From assembly GCA_965237855.1 (NCBI GenBank), contig CBDEGK010000008.1, positions 310,001-374,000 of the forward strand: DNA of 64,000 bases. Reading direction: 5' to 3'. The translations under genes and the position numbers were made by a program. Below are positions 44,769 to 53,025 of this stretch, piece after piece. A model generated the notes under the pieces. The model was not told where the DNA came from, searched no databases, and saw only the letters and a program-made list of their open reading frames with translations. This stretch comes from CBDEGK01 sp965237855. Its GTDB lineage: Bacteria > Pseudomonadota > Gammaproteobacteria > Pseudomonadales > Halieaceae. The first letter of the stretch is position 1, and every line of letters starts with the position of its first letter.

Positions 44769-45738
44769 GTAAACATCGACAAATGTCCACAGCGCCATAA
44801 AGATGAATACACTGACCAGCAGAGAGTAATCGGTAATCCCGACACTGGGCATGACGGCCGTCGCCGCCATCACGATGAGGGATATAAACAATGGCCGGAA
44901 CAAACCATAGCGCTGACATAGCACGGCTAACACACAACCCGCGATTGCCAGGAAAGACCCCCATGCCAGAACGACACCCGTCCAGTCCTGGGAGATACCC
45001 TCCGCCAGGGCTGCCAACTCAATATAGGTAAAATAGCCGCCGATGTTGATATAGGTGAAGCAGATGGCAGTCAGGCAGAGCATCGGAATGATTTTCGGTA
45101 CATGCCAATTTTCATCTTTCTGTTGTTTGTTTTCTTGCAGGGCGAGTTGTTCGGCGTTGAGTGGCCTAGCCGGTATCCAGAAGACCAGCAGCACGCAGGC
45201 AACACTCAAGCTCATGAAAAAGAAGTAGATCCCATCCATTGTTAGTGTGGGCAAAAATCGCAACTCAAATGCGGAGGAAAAGGAAAAGCCGACAAGTTCC
45301 AGGTTGAAAGCCATCACTGGATTCGTTGTTCCCCCCAATGTCGCCACAGCCACCGCGGTGATCAGGCCGCTGCCAGTACCGGCGATCACGCGAAGCGCGT
45401 AGAGAGCCTCATAGTCACTGAACACCAGGCACAAGGCACAAGGCATTGGCAGCGATCGTCAACCCCGCGCCAGTAAAAACCAGGTGCCGCCGATTTATCC
45501 GGGAAACGGTAAAGGCAGCAATAAGAGCACCGGCGGACAAGCCAAGCATATCCGCACCCCAGATTCTGCCGGCTTGTTCCGGGCTGAAGCCAACCTGCTT
45601 CACCAGAGCCGTGGTGAGCACGGGAACACTCACCATCACCGTGTAGCCGACCAGCGCCATGAAGATGGCGACGGCAATCGTTTGCCAGCGATCGAAAGAA
45701 TTGGCTGTCTCTGTGATGTTCTCTGAGCTATTAGTCAT
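44769..45738 (-). pseudogene. MFS transporter, frameshifted and truncated
   Basis: Begins at ATG 45738 (MTNSSENITETANSFDRWQ) with clear MFS helices and the loop motif ADMLGLSAGALIAAF. A 7-base tandem duplication at 45428-45441 throws the frame after NALCLV; without it the reading continues FSDYEALYALRVIAGTGSG. The second half runs well to WTFVDVYQ, where the IS3 remnant replaces about the last 90 residues. Both lesions remove function. Operon partner of the enolase-superfamily gene, presumably its substrate importer. Confidence 0.88.
45428..45441 (-). repeat. 7-bp tandem duplication causing the MFS frameshift
   Basis: GGCACAA at 45428-45434 is repeated at 45435-45441. Removing one copy restores one open MFS frame across the site. 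Confidence 0.9.
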
Positions 45739-45761
45739 GGCTTACCTGCAACCTTTTATTT

Positions 45762-46985
45762 TTATAGCATAACCCCGGTATGGAGTACCCAACCACCAAG
45801 GCCCGTCAGGATAACCACCAACCAGGCTGGTGTCTTCCAGAAAACCAGTAGCGTGAACGCCGCCAGGGCCAGGCCGAAATCAGACGCCGACAGAATCGCA
45901 CTGGTCCAAATCGGGTCGTAGAGGGCCGCCAGTAACAGGCCGACCACCACTGCGTTAACCCCTTGCAGAGCGTTGCGCACGGCGCCAATACGGCGCAGCG
46001 CATCCCAGTATGGCAGCACCCCGATCACCAGTAAAAATGACGAGGCGAATATAGCCACCAGGCAAATCAATCCGCCGATGACGCCATTCGGCGCGCCGGT
46101 CATTACCGTTCCAAGAAAGGCCGCAAAGGTGAACAGTGGTCCCGGTACGGCCTGTGCCGCCCCGTAGCCCGCTAAAAACGCGTCCTTTGAGACCCAGCCG
46201 GAAGGGACTACTTCTGCTTGTAATAGCGGCATTACGACGTGTCCGCCACCGAACACCAGCGAGCCGGACCGGTAAAAGGAATCAACCAGTGCCATGGTTT
46301 GGGATGGATAAGCCACAACTAGCAGCGGCAAGCCGATCAATCCGGCAAAAAACAATACCAGCGCTGTGATCGAGATGAACCGGGGGAGACGAACACCCAG
46401 ATCGACATGATCCGTCGGCGCATCTGCCCGCAACAGGGCCCAGCCGACAATGCCGCCGACAACAATCGCCCCGACCTGTACGAAAGGCGAGGGCACCGCC
46501 AGTACCCCGATTGTTGCCAGCACCGCCAGGCTAGCGCGCTTGGCATCCGGGCACAGGTTCTGCGCCATCCCCCAAACAGCCTGTGCCACCACGGCGACAG
46601 CGACAACTTTCAAACCGTGTAACGCGCCCAGCCCCACCTCGTCGCCAAACGCGACAACGCCGTAGCCAAACAAGATCAGCGCAACAGCCGATGGCGTGGT
46701 AAAGGCGATCCAGGCGGCGACAGCGCCGGGCAATCCGGCGCGGGATAGCCCCACAGCAATGCCAACCTGGCTGGAGGCCGGACCCGGCAAAAACTGACAT
46801 AAGGCCACGAGATCGGCGTAGGCACGCTCGTCCAGCCACTTGCGTCGCACGACGAACTCATCGCGGAAATAACCCAGGTGCGCGACTGGTCCGCCAAAGG
46901 AGGTCAATCCCAGGCGCAGGAAGGTCAGAAACACGGTAATGACACTGCCTTGGTCGGTGGTTTTTATGTTATTTGTATCGTTCAT
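45762..46985 (-). CDS. chrA: Chromate transporter ChrA, two-domain type
   Basis: A 407-residue inner-membrane protein of two homologous halves, as in the long-chain CHR family. The first half carries FLRLGLTSFGGPVAHLGYF and LCQFLPGPASSQV, the second FGGGHVVMPLLQAEVV and GYGAAQAVPGPLFTF, both repeats of the GGP/GGGH and PGP motifs. It is expected to export chromate, giving resistance. No chrB or other metal gene lies beside it. It follows the ferredoxin gene by 49 bases on the same strand and lies inside the IS-bounded segment. Confidence 0.93.
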   Translation of the reverse strand: MNDTNNIKTTDQGSVITVFLTFLRLGLTSFGGPVAHLGYFRDEFVVRRKWLDERAYADLVALCQFLPGPASSQVGIAVGLSRAGLPGAVAAWIAFTTPSAVALILFGYGVVAFGDEVGLGALHGLKVVAVAVVAQAVWGMAQNLCPDAKRASLAVLATIGVLAVPSPFVQVGAIVVGGIVGWALLRADAPTDHVDLGVRLPRFISITALVLFFAGLIGLPLLVVAYPSQTMALVDSFYRSGSLVFGGGHVVMPLLQAEVVPSGWVSKDAFLAGYGAAQAVPGPLFTFAAFLGTVMTGAPNGVIGGLICLVAIFASSFLLVIGVLPYWDALRRIGAVRNALQGVNAVVVGLLLAALYDPIWTSAILSASDFGLALAAFTLLVFWKTPAWLVVILTGLGGWVLHTGVML

Positions 46986-47034
46986 TCAGCCATACCTTCA
47001 AGAATACCTTCAACAACAGGGAGTACACGGACGC

Positions 47035-47325
47035 CTATAAATCAAAATCCAACCAGATGGGGTCGGGGGAGGAGGGCCGCGACTGGCAGGCCAGAACATA
47101 GCCTTTCTCTATTTTGCGTGGCGACAGCGCCCGGGTGGAGGCCATGGATACATCGCCACTGCGCAGCTGCGACATGCAGCTACCACAACGTCCCTGGGTG
47201 CAGTTATGGGGTGCGTCAATGCCGGCGGCTAACGCCGCTTCTAACAGCGTCTGACCGGCGTCGATGGGCACGGTGTGGTCGATGGCATCGAGGGTCAGGC
47301 GAAAACTCTCCTTGCCCTGGCTCAT
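47035..47325 (-). CDS. 2Fe-2S ferredoxin, partner of the MOSC protein
   Basis: A 96-residue plant-type ferredoxin. The cluster Cys are in HNCTQGRCGSCMSQL (CxxxxCxxC, about 41-51) and the fourth in VLACQS (about 78). The start overlaps the MOSC stop (ATGA). E. coli YcbX joins a MOSC domain and such a ferredoxin domain in one chain of similar total length, so the two separate, coupled genes here look like a split YcbX. It should feed electrons to the molybdenum-cofactor domain. Confidence 0.88.
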   Translation of the reverse strand: MSQGKESFRLTLDAIDHTVPIDAGQTLLEAALAAGIDAPHNCTQGRCGSCMSQLRSGDVSMASTRALSPRKIEKGYVLACQSRPSSPDPIWLDFDL

Positions 47326-48110
47326 TTCAAGATCACCGGGTCGCCCTTGTTTACCCGGCCCCGTTGCAGCACAGCCCCGAACACACCGGCATCACCGTTA
47401 TGCTTGCGAGCGAGATGCTGTAGCAGCTTGGGTGTTTCTTCGGCGGTATCGGGATCCAGCGTAATCATCTCGCAGCGCGGGTCGCGCTCAACAATCATCA
47501 CCTCCAGCCATTGGCCGATTTTCAAGCTCTTACCGACCAGTGACATCTCAAAGAACGGGTCCTCCTGGTTGTCCCAGTCGATATAAAAGTTGGCCCTGAA
47601 ACGGCGCTTGTCGATGTGCATCCCCAGTTCTTCACCCAGGTGGGCAGCAACCGCCGGAGAGATGAGCGACACCGGACGGGCGTCAAAAATGCCTCTCTGG
47701 GTGGTGTGAATGCGCAGTGAGCGGCCGGTGAGTTTTTCGAGGTCCTCGATGAAAGCCGGATTTTCGATGTCGTTATAGGTCACCCCCTCGGGCGTTTCCA
47801 CGCTCACCTTGAAGGCATCTGCATCCGGATACAGCGGGTCGATGCCGGGTTCCCATTCACTGTATGTGGCGTCCAGGTTCGGCGGCAGCAACAGGTCTTC
47901 GCTGCAGTCGTAGCTGGCTTTGTACAGCACGAACTCTTCCTGGTTGCGCCCGGTATGCCAGGGATGGCCAGGATCACCGTCGGCCGCTCCCACGGCGTAT
48001 ATACGGTCACCCATCACCCCGGTATAGGCGGTGTAGACATGCGGGACTTCCTCGCCGCGCATCCCCTTGACTGGATAGCGCCAGACGCTTTCGATGGTTC
48101 CTAATTGCAT
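47322..48110 (-). CDS. MOSC domain protein (YcbX-like, without ferredoxin domain)
   Basis: A 262-residue protein: an N-terminal MOSC_N barrel (IESVWRYPVKGMRGEEV, about 5-21) then the MOSC domain (about 120-255) with RRFRANFYIDW, DPRCEMITLDPDT (Cys that would ligate the molybdenum in MOSC proteins) and HNGDAGVFGAVLQRG. Likely reduces N-hydroxylated compounds with the ferredoxin gene that overlaps its end by 4 bases. Its own start overlaps the upstream small gene by 10 bases, so all are in the PadR operon. Confidence 0.9.
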   Translation of the reverse strand: MQLGTIESVWRYPVKGMRGEEVPHVYTAYTGVMGDRIYAVGAADGDPGHPWHTGRNQEEFVLYKASYDCSEDLLLPPNLDATYSEWEPGIDPLYPDADAFKVSVETPEGVTYNDIENPAFIEDLEKLTGRSLRIHTTQRGIFDARPVSLISPAVAAHLGEELGMHIDKRRFRANFYIDWDNQEDPFFEMSLVGKSLKIGQWLEVMIVERDPRCEMITLDPDTAEETPKLLQHLARKHNGDAGVFGAVLQRGRVNKGDPVILK

Positions 48111-48385
48111 TTGAGTGTCCCTATTGGTCTTTGTTGTGGGGGGGGGGCGTCAAGTAATGCGGAGTAGAGCTTTTCGTAGCGCTCACCGACCTCCCACCTA
48201 GGCTGGTCGAAGCCGCGCAGGTACTTTTCGATTCGCTGGAAACGCACTGAATCGTTGGTTGCCTCGGTAACCCAGTACTTGGTGGCAGGCTGATCCGCAG
48301 GGGTCTGTGCAAAGCTGCCTACGCTAAATGCGATGACAGCAAGCATGACTGCGGCGAGGGTAAAGTCGCGTCCTTTCATATTCAT
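48101..48385 (-). CDS. Small secreted protein, unrecognised
   Basis: A 94-residue protein with a signal peptide (FTLAAVMLAVIAFSVGSFAQ, cleaved near residue 27). The mature part of about 65 residues has no motif I recognise; YWVTEATNDSVRFQRIEKYLRGF is predicted helical. A run of ten G on the + strand (48138-48147) codes the APPP stretch near the C-terminus, so slippage would change the tail. It overlaps both neighbours (4 and 10 bases), which supports a real gene in the PadR-MOSC operon. Confidence 0.65.
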   Translation of the reverse strand: MNMKGRDFTLAAVMLAVIAFSVGSFAQTPADQPATKYWVTEATNDSVRFQRIEKYLRGFDQPRWEVGERYEKLYSALLDAPPPQQRPIGTLKCN

Positions 48386-48696
48386 GTGTTGCCTTCAATG
48401 AGTTCAGCGAAGAGCTCACGCACTTTGCCCTTGGCCTCGGCCAGCGCAGTGCGACCTTGCGGAGTGATGGTGTACAGCCGCCGCGCTCGCTTGCCGGGGC
48501 CTTCCTGCCGCATCTTGAGGTAACCTTTGCGCGCCAGGCCGTGCAGCATCGGGTAAAGCGTTCCCGGACTGATATCGTAACCGTGCTCGTGCAGCTCCTC
48601 AATCATCCAGCTGCCGTAAATGGACCTGTCCACCGCGTGGTGCAGTACGTGGAGGCGGATGAGCCCCGAATAGAGATCTTTGTCACTGCCGCTCAT
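48382..48696 (-). CDS. PadR family transcriptional regulator
   Basis: A 104-residue winged-helix repressor. The PadR fold is shown by VLHHAVDRSIYGSWMIEEL, the DNA-binding DISPGTLYPMLHGLARKGYL (about 40-58) and the wing RARRLYTITPQGRTAL. It is short, lacking the long C-terminal dimerisation helix of PadR-s2 proteins beyond KVRELFAELI. First gene of an overlapping set with the small secreted protein, MOSC protein and ferredoxin. A direct-repeat site just upstream could be its operator. Inducer unknown. Confidence 0.92.
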   Translation of the reverse strand: MSGSDKDLYSGLIRLHVLHHAVDRSIYGSWMIEELHEHGYDISPGTLYPMLHGLARKGYLKMRQEGPGKRARRLYTITPQGRTALAEAKGKVRELFAELIEGNT

Positions 48697-48711
48697 GGCT
48701 CGGCTCGATAA

Positions 48712-48733
48712 CGATATTCGATATCGATATTCG
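48712..48733. promoter_or_regulatory. Likely PadR operator: repeated CGATATTCG
   Basis: CGATATTCG occurs at 48712-48720 and 48725-48733, separated by ATAT, so that TCGATATCGA forms a central palindrome. It starts 16 bases above the padR start codon, the usual place of an autoregulatory site. Inferred from position and symmetry. Confidence 0.5.
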
Positions 48734-48833
48734 TCTACAAGCGTGCTGATGTCAAGCCTCTGCTGACTCCTTCTATGCTCTATAGTCTATATATCCGACA
48801 GGTTTAGAGCACAACAACAAGAAGGTAAGTGAC

Positions 48834-49046
48834 ATGACTGAAACGATTCACCCCGCAGCGCCAGCCCATCTACCCGGTTTCCTGCCTGGAGCGGATGGCA
48901 GTGATCCGTTGTTCACGATTGTTGTCATCTCCATCATTGTGATCCTGATGGCGGTGGGCATTTTCTATTTCAGGCTACATTCGCTGCCGGAGCACCTGGC
49001 GGAAAGGAGCAATGGCACACAGTTGCAGCTAGGCGAAAATGAATAA
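48834..49046 (+). CDS. Small single-helix membrane protein next to the Amt-like gene
   Basis: A 70-residue protein with one strong membrane helix (FTIVVISIIVILMAVGIFYF, about 27-46), a short N-terminal tail rich in Pro/Ala and a charged C-terminal tail. AAGGT lies 8 bases upstream of the ATG. It is 92 bases before and on the same strand as the Amt-family gene, so it may be a small subunit or regulator of it. I do not recognise a family. Confidence 0.6.
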   Translation: MTETIHPAAPAHLPGFLPGADGSDPLFTIVVISIIVILMAVGIFYFRLHSLPEHLAERSNGTQLQLGENE

Positions 49047-49138
49047 TAAAAAAGAAGGACCGCCCAGGGCAACGGTGGCTGCGGTCTGGGTCGATTCATT
49101 GGTTTCCTGACTACAAAATCTAGAATGGGAAAATATCT

Positions 49139-50530
49139 ATGTCGTTAGATCTCTCAACCCAATTTGCCGAGCAGGTTACCGTAGGCCAGCTGGTTCAAAA
49201 TGTTGTTTACGCCTCCGGGGCGATGAGCGCGCTGTTCGTCGTCGTCGGCCTGCTGCTCATCGACGTTGGCGCCAGCCGGCGGCGCAGTGGATTCAACTCC
49301 ACTGTTGAAAAACTGGTCGGCTTCTTCATTGGCTTTGCCACCTTCTTTCTGATTGGTTTTGCCATTTGGGCGTCCCAGTACTACATCATGAACGGTGGCA
49401 CCATGAGCGACTCCATCAGGGACTGGTGGGCCGGGGGTGTACTGGCGAACGCGCTCGCACAAGACGTGGACCCGGCAGTTTTCGCGGGCATTAACAATTA
49501 CCAGATTTTCATATTCTTCATTGCCGCCTTTGCCGGTATCGCGAACATCCTGCTGCACTTTGCGGTGGCGGAACGCATGAAGCCCTCCGCCTTCTATATC
49601 ACCTGTTTTTTCACCACGATTGTGTTCGGATTTGTGGCTTATTGGACCTGGGGTTCTGTGGGTCCACTGACCAACAGGGGCTTCCATGACTTTTTCGGCG
49701 TCGGCTTCGTGTACCTGCTGCCGGCCGGCATGGCGCTGGTGTTTGTGCCCCTGCTGGGTCCACGTCCTGGCATGTTCGAGCCGCACCCAAAAGTGTCAGA
49801 CTACCGCGCTGTCAGCCTGGGACTGACGGTAGCCGGACTATTCATCATCTTTGCCTCATTGCCCATGGTGATCGTGGCCTGCCTGTTTTTCTTCGACCCC
49901 GGTGCCTATGCGGTGAGTGTCACCATGGCAGACACGAGTGTGGCTATCGCATTCAATAACTATGGTGCCGCCTGGGCAGGTGGCGCCCTTACCGGTGCAC
50001 TCATTGCCTATAAGACTGGCAGGTTGGACTATTTCACGATGGGTCCGATGGCCGGCTACGTTTCCGGGGCCGGTGGTCTGGATGTTTACGTTCCCTGGCA
50101 AATGTTTCTGGTGGCGATGGGCGCGCCTTTCATTGCCTATGCGGTGTATGAATTCTTGCACAAAAACAAAATAGATGAACATAAGCTGATCCCGCTGTTC
50201 ATTGGTGCGGGCAGTTACGGCCTGCTCATGGTTGGCCTACTCCACGCCGGCACGCCCCGCGGCGGTTACCTAGGCATCGAGGAGGGCCCCTACGCCTTCC
50301 AGCACGGGGAAATCAGTTTGCTGATGCAATTTGTCGGTGTCGTGGCGTGTATTGGCACCGGTGTTGTGACGGCTGCTGTGTTGGCATTCGTGCTCAAGCA
50401 CACCACTGGTCTGAAGGTGTCGGAAGAAGACCAGGCCATCGGTCTTGATAAGGTCTATTGGGGCATCGAGCCCGATGTCGAGCCTGTTGCGGAAACGGCG
50501 TCAGCAGAAACTGGTTCAACCTTAGTATAA
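49139..50530 (+). CDS. Amt-family transporter lacking both pore histidines
   Basis: A 463-residue protein with about 11 membrane helices in the Amt/Rh layout: NNYQIFIFFIAAFAGIAN and AVAERM (helix 3-4), WTWGS, FHDFFGVG and the late KIDEHKL segment, ending in GLKVSEEDQAIGLD as Amt proteins do. The structural Asp of FHDF is kept (D184), but the twin-His positions are Tyr192 (FVY, where Amt has VVH) and Ile355 (PLFIG, where Amt has VHG). The pore-serine region is also altered (FDPGA for FNAGS). Ammonium conduction by the known mechanism is therefore doubtful; another solute or a sensor role is possible. Confidence 0.82.
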   Translation: MSLDLSTQFAEQVTVGQLVQNVVYASGAMSALFVVVGLLLIDVGASRRRSGFNSTVEKLVGFFIGFATFFLIGFAIWASQYYIMNGGTMSDSIRDWWAGGVLANALAQDVDPAVFAGINNYQIFIFFIAAFAGIANILLHFAVAERMKPSAFYITCFFTTIVFGFVAYWTWGSVGPLTNRGFHDFFGVGFVYLLPAGMALVFVPLLGPRPGMFEPHPKVSDYRAVSLGLTVAGLFIIFASLPMVIVACLFFFDPGAYAVSVTMADTSVAIAFNNYGAAWAGGALTGALIAYKTGRLDYFTMGPMAGYVSGAGGLDVYVPWQMFLVAMGAPFIAYAVYEFLHKNKIDEHKLIPLFIGAGSYGLLMVGLLHAGTPRGGYLGIEEGPYAFQHGEISLLMQFVGVVACIGTGVVTAAVLAFVLKHTTGLKVSEEDQAIGLDKVYWGIEPDVEPVAETASAETGSTLV

Positions 50531-50709
50531 ATCAAAGAACAGTACTTGGCATAAGAGGTAATGGTGCCCGGGGCACGCAATTGGCCGGTGGTGCGGCATT
50601 CCGGCTGCGTAGGCGGGCGGCGCCCCGATGCCGACACACAAGAGACACATTGTTCGATATTGATCCCTGTTACAAATTCATCATAAGCAGGTCAACGTCT
50701 GCTATGACC

Positions 50710-50744
50710 TACAAGGTGTCCACTTTTAGTAGACCACAACAAAC
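50710..50744 (-). repeat. 35-bp inverted repeat, right copy (IS left end)
   Basis: Exact reverse complement of 44597-44631. No transposase sequence is attached here, only the terminal repeat. It stands 13 bases from the stop of the 159-residue gene, in the 226-base gap after the Amt-like gene. The rest of that gap (50531-50709) is GC-rich with a GTGCCC/GGGCAC hairpin (50564-50576) and no gene. Confidence 0.88.
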
Positions 50745-50756
50745 TGCCTGTTCTTG

Positions 50757-51236
50757 TTATGTGTTGTTGTCACGAATCTTACCCGAAAGGCATTGACTCA
50801 CCTCTGATAGAAAGGATGCAGGAAATTCATGCCCATAGTTGTTCAGAAACCACTCGCCACCCTGCGAAGAAAAAACACGCCTCACAACAGATTTTTGCGA
50901 TTCCCAAAAATCGGAAGATAGTTCTGCGATTTCGGCTTGAGAATACGCATTCCACAATGCCCACAAGATATTCTGCATTAGCAGCATAAACCTTGCTTTG
51001 TCGATTTCGTTCAGGCCTTCAGGATTTTCCAGCCCTTTCAAATATAGTCCCATTAATTCAGGGTCTTCAAATAATTTCTCACGAACTACCAAGACCGAGT
51101 TTACGCTTGAATCAAGAGCAGTTGCCCGCACAGCATTCGTATTCTGACGAATTTGTACGGCGAGGTAGGCAAGCGTCAGAAAGACAGCTAATGCTCCAAC
51201 AATTTCGCCAATAGCGCCTACGGCTTCCCAATTCAT
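50757..51236 (-). CDS. Membrane-anchored protein, conserved type of unknown function
   Basis: A 159-residue protein with one N-terminal membrane segment (IGEIVGALAVFLTLAYLAVQI, about 9-29) followed by a helical, soluble domain with LFEDPELMGLYLKGLENPEGL and Trp-rich helix (MLLMQNILWALWNAY). Proteins of this layout are common in marine gammaproteobacteria but I know no function. The sequence is complete; the IS end lies just past its stop. Confidence 0.75.
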   Translation of the reverse strand: MNWEAVGAIGEIVGALAVFLTLAYLAVQIRQNTNAVRATALDSSVNSVLVVREKLFEDPELMGLYLKGLENPEGLNEIDKARFMLLMQNILWALWNAYSQAEIAELSSDFWESQKSVVRRVFSSQGGEWFLNNYGHEFPASFLSEVSQCLSGKIRDNNT

Positions 51237-51360
51237 TGTTCTTATGTCCCCTGTAAGTGTTTCTATTCTTCAGCATAGCAGACCCCGAACGTCCGCTTTC
51301 GGAGTATAGCGGACATGGTCTTTAACCAAGCCTGATACTCTCTGTTTGATCAAATGCATG

Positions 51361-51804
51361 TTAGTCGACTCTTGTCGTTGCCACTAAAATGTTCTCTAGT
51401 GCATCGCGCATCTTCCCAGCAATAGGGATAGGCTGTTCGCCCTCGCGCGCAACGAAAACATGGGTAAAGGTGCCCTGGGCGCAGGCCGTGTCTTCGCCGG
51501 CTTTGAAAATGGCAATGCCGTATTCCACTGAGCTGTTACCCAGTCGGTTAACCCGAAAAGCGCCTTCAATCGCTTCCGGGAAAGCGACCGGGGCGGCATA
51601 GCTGCACTGGGAATGCACGATATAGGCGATGCTGTCGCCGTCGTGGATGTCCAAGCCGCCCTGCTCAATCAGAAAGCGATTGGCGATGGTGTCGAACCAG
51701 GAGTAGTAGACAACATTGTTGACGTGTCCATAGACATCATTGTCCATCCAGCGCGTGGTGATAGGGGTGAACCAGTGGTATTCGCTACGGTGGTGTTCTG
51801 TCAT
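51361..51804 (-). CDS. 4-hydroxybenzoyl-CoA thioesterase/YbgC-type acyl-CoA thioesterase
   Basis: A 147-residue hotdog-fold enzyme; start at MTEHHRSEY (51804), 1 base after the upstream alcohol dehydrogenase stop, so translationally coupled. The active-site block TRWMDNDVYGHVNNVVYYSW (about 15-34) has the Asp and His-Val-Asn-Asn of the family, and the C-terminal strand THVFVAREGEQPIPIA is typical. Hydrolyses an acyl-CoA; the chain type is unknown. Confidence 0.88.
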   Translation of the reverse strand: MTEHHRSEYHWFTPITTRWMDNDVYGHVNNVVYYSWFDTIANRFLIEQGGLDIHDGDSIAYIVHSQCSYAAPVAFPEAIEGAFRVNRLGNSSVEYGIAIFKAGEDTACAQGTFTHVFVAREGEQPIPIAGKMRDALENILVATTRVD

Positions 51805-51805
51805 C

Positions 51806-52972
51806 TCAGGCACCGGACCAGGCGGCATGGTAGATAGCCAGGGCGTCACTCTCATTGACGGGTCGCGGATTATTAACCAGTAAGCGCTGTTGCAGCATTG
51901 CATCAGCAGCCAGCATGGGGAGATCGGATTGGGGAATATTCATGGCCTCCAGGCTATTGGGTAATTGCAGTTGCGTGATCAGCTCGCGCAGGTAGCAAAC
52001 CAGTGCGGCAGTGGCGGCCTCGTCGTCAGTGTCGGCCGTGACCCCCGGAACTATCTGCTGGGAGATCTCAGCATAGAGATGAGCAGCAGCAGCGGCATTA
52101 AATTCGAGAACCTGTGGCAACACCAGCGAATTACTCAGGCCGTGGGGAATGTGGTAATGCCCTCCCAGTGGATAGGCAAGGGCGTGTACGGCCGCGACTG
52201 GGGCATTGGCAAACGCCTGCCCGGCCAGGCAGGCACCGTAGAGCATGGCCTGGCGTGCCTCGGTATCAGCGCCATTATGGGTAGCCGTCAGGATATTGGC
52301 AGACATCAGCCGCAGTGCTTCCAGCGCCAGCATGTCGGAATAGGGGTTTTTCTTGTGGGCGCTGGTATAGGCCTCAATGCAATGTACCATGGCGTCAATG
52401 CCGGTTGCCGCGGTAATCGCGGGGGGTAAGCCCAGGGTGAGTTCTGCGTCCAATAGCGCCACGTCGGGTAATAATTGATTCGCCACCACCCCGGCCTTGG
52501 TGGTTTCCCCGGTAGTGACAATGGCCACTGCGGTCACCTCTGAACCGGTTCCAGCAGTGGTGGGTACCAGGATCAGTGGCAGACGCTGCCCTTGAGCCTG
52601 GTCGACCCCGTAGATCTGTGCCAGTGATTCTCCTGAGCGCGCCATTAGAGCGACCAACTTGCCCGTGTCCATGGAACTGCCACCGCCAAAACCGATCACG
52701 CCATCAATGTCTTCGCTCTGCGCCTGCGCCAACGCTGCGAGCACAATCTGTTCCGGGGGATCCGCCACCACCTCACAAAAGCAGGCGTAGTCCATGCCCT
52801 GCTTATCCAGTGCTGCGGTGAGTCGCTGCAGTAAACCGATTTGGACAATGCCGGCATCGGTGACGATCAATGGGCGCCGGATATTCTGCTGCTGGCAGAT
52901 TTCGCCGATGCGGTTTATGGCGCCGGGTTCATTGATTATGGACTTACTGGTATTGAAGCTGAAGGCTTTCAT
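51806..52972 (-). CDS. Iron-containing alcohol dehydrogenase
   Basis: A 388-residue class III alcohol dehydrogenase. The NAD-binding GGGSSMDTGKLVA (about 97-109) is intact, and metal ligands are visible as the Asp of ATGIDAMVHCIEAY, its His, and the two His of AHALAYPLGGHYHIPHG. It oxidises an alcohol or reduces an aldehyde in the cytoplasm. Followed by the coupled thioesterase gene. The divergent dienelactone hydrolase starts 53 bases away. Confidence 0.93.
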   Translation of the reverse strand: MKAFSFNTSKSIINEPGAINRIGEICQQQNIRRPLIVTDAGIVQIGLLQRLTAALDKQGMDYACFCEVVADPPEQIVLAALAQAQSEDIDGVIGFGGGSSMDTGKLVALMARSGESLAQIYGVDQAQGQRLPLILVPTTAGTGSEVTAVAIVTTGETTKAGVVANQLLPDVALLDAELTLGLPPAITAATGIDAMVHCIEAYTSAHKKNPYSDMLALEALRLMSANILTATHNGADTEARQAMLYGACLAGQAFANAPVAAVHALAYPLGGHYHIPHGLSNSLVLPQVLEFNAAAAAHLYAEISQQIVPGVTADTDDEAATAALVCYLRELITQLQLPNSLEAMNIPQSDLPMLAADAMLQQRLLVNNPRPVNESDALAIYHAAWSGA

Positions 52973-53025
52973 AGGCAGGCTATACTGTTGGTTCGATTGT
53001 TGAATTTTAAGGAGTTATTGGCGCA

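Noticed and set aside
46992..47013. A 10-base direct repeat (ATACCTTCAA twice, period 12) near the chrA start
   Set aside because: Short and not symmetrical; no operator type matches and chance is plausible.
44597..50744. An intact composite transposon
   Set aside because: Neither end keeps a complete IS, no transposase is whole and no target duplication is evident, so only remnants can be claimed.
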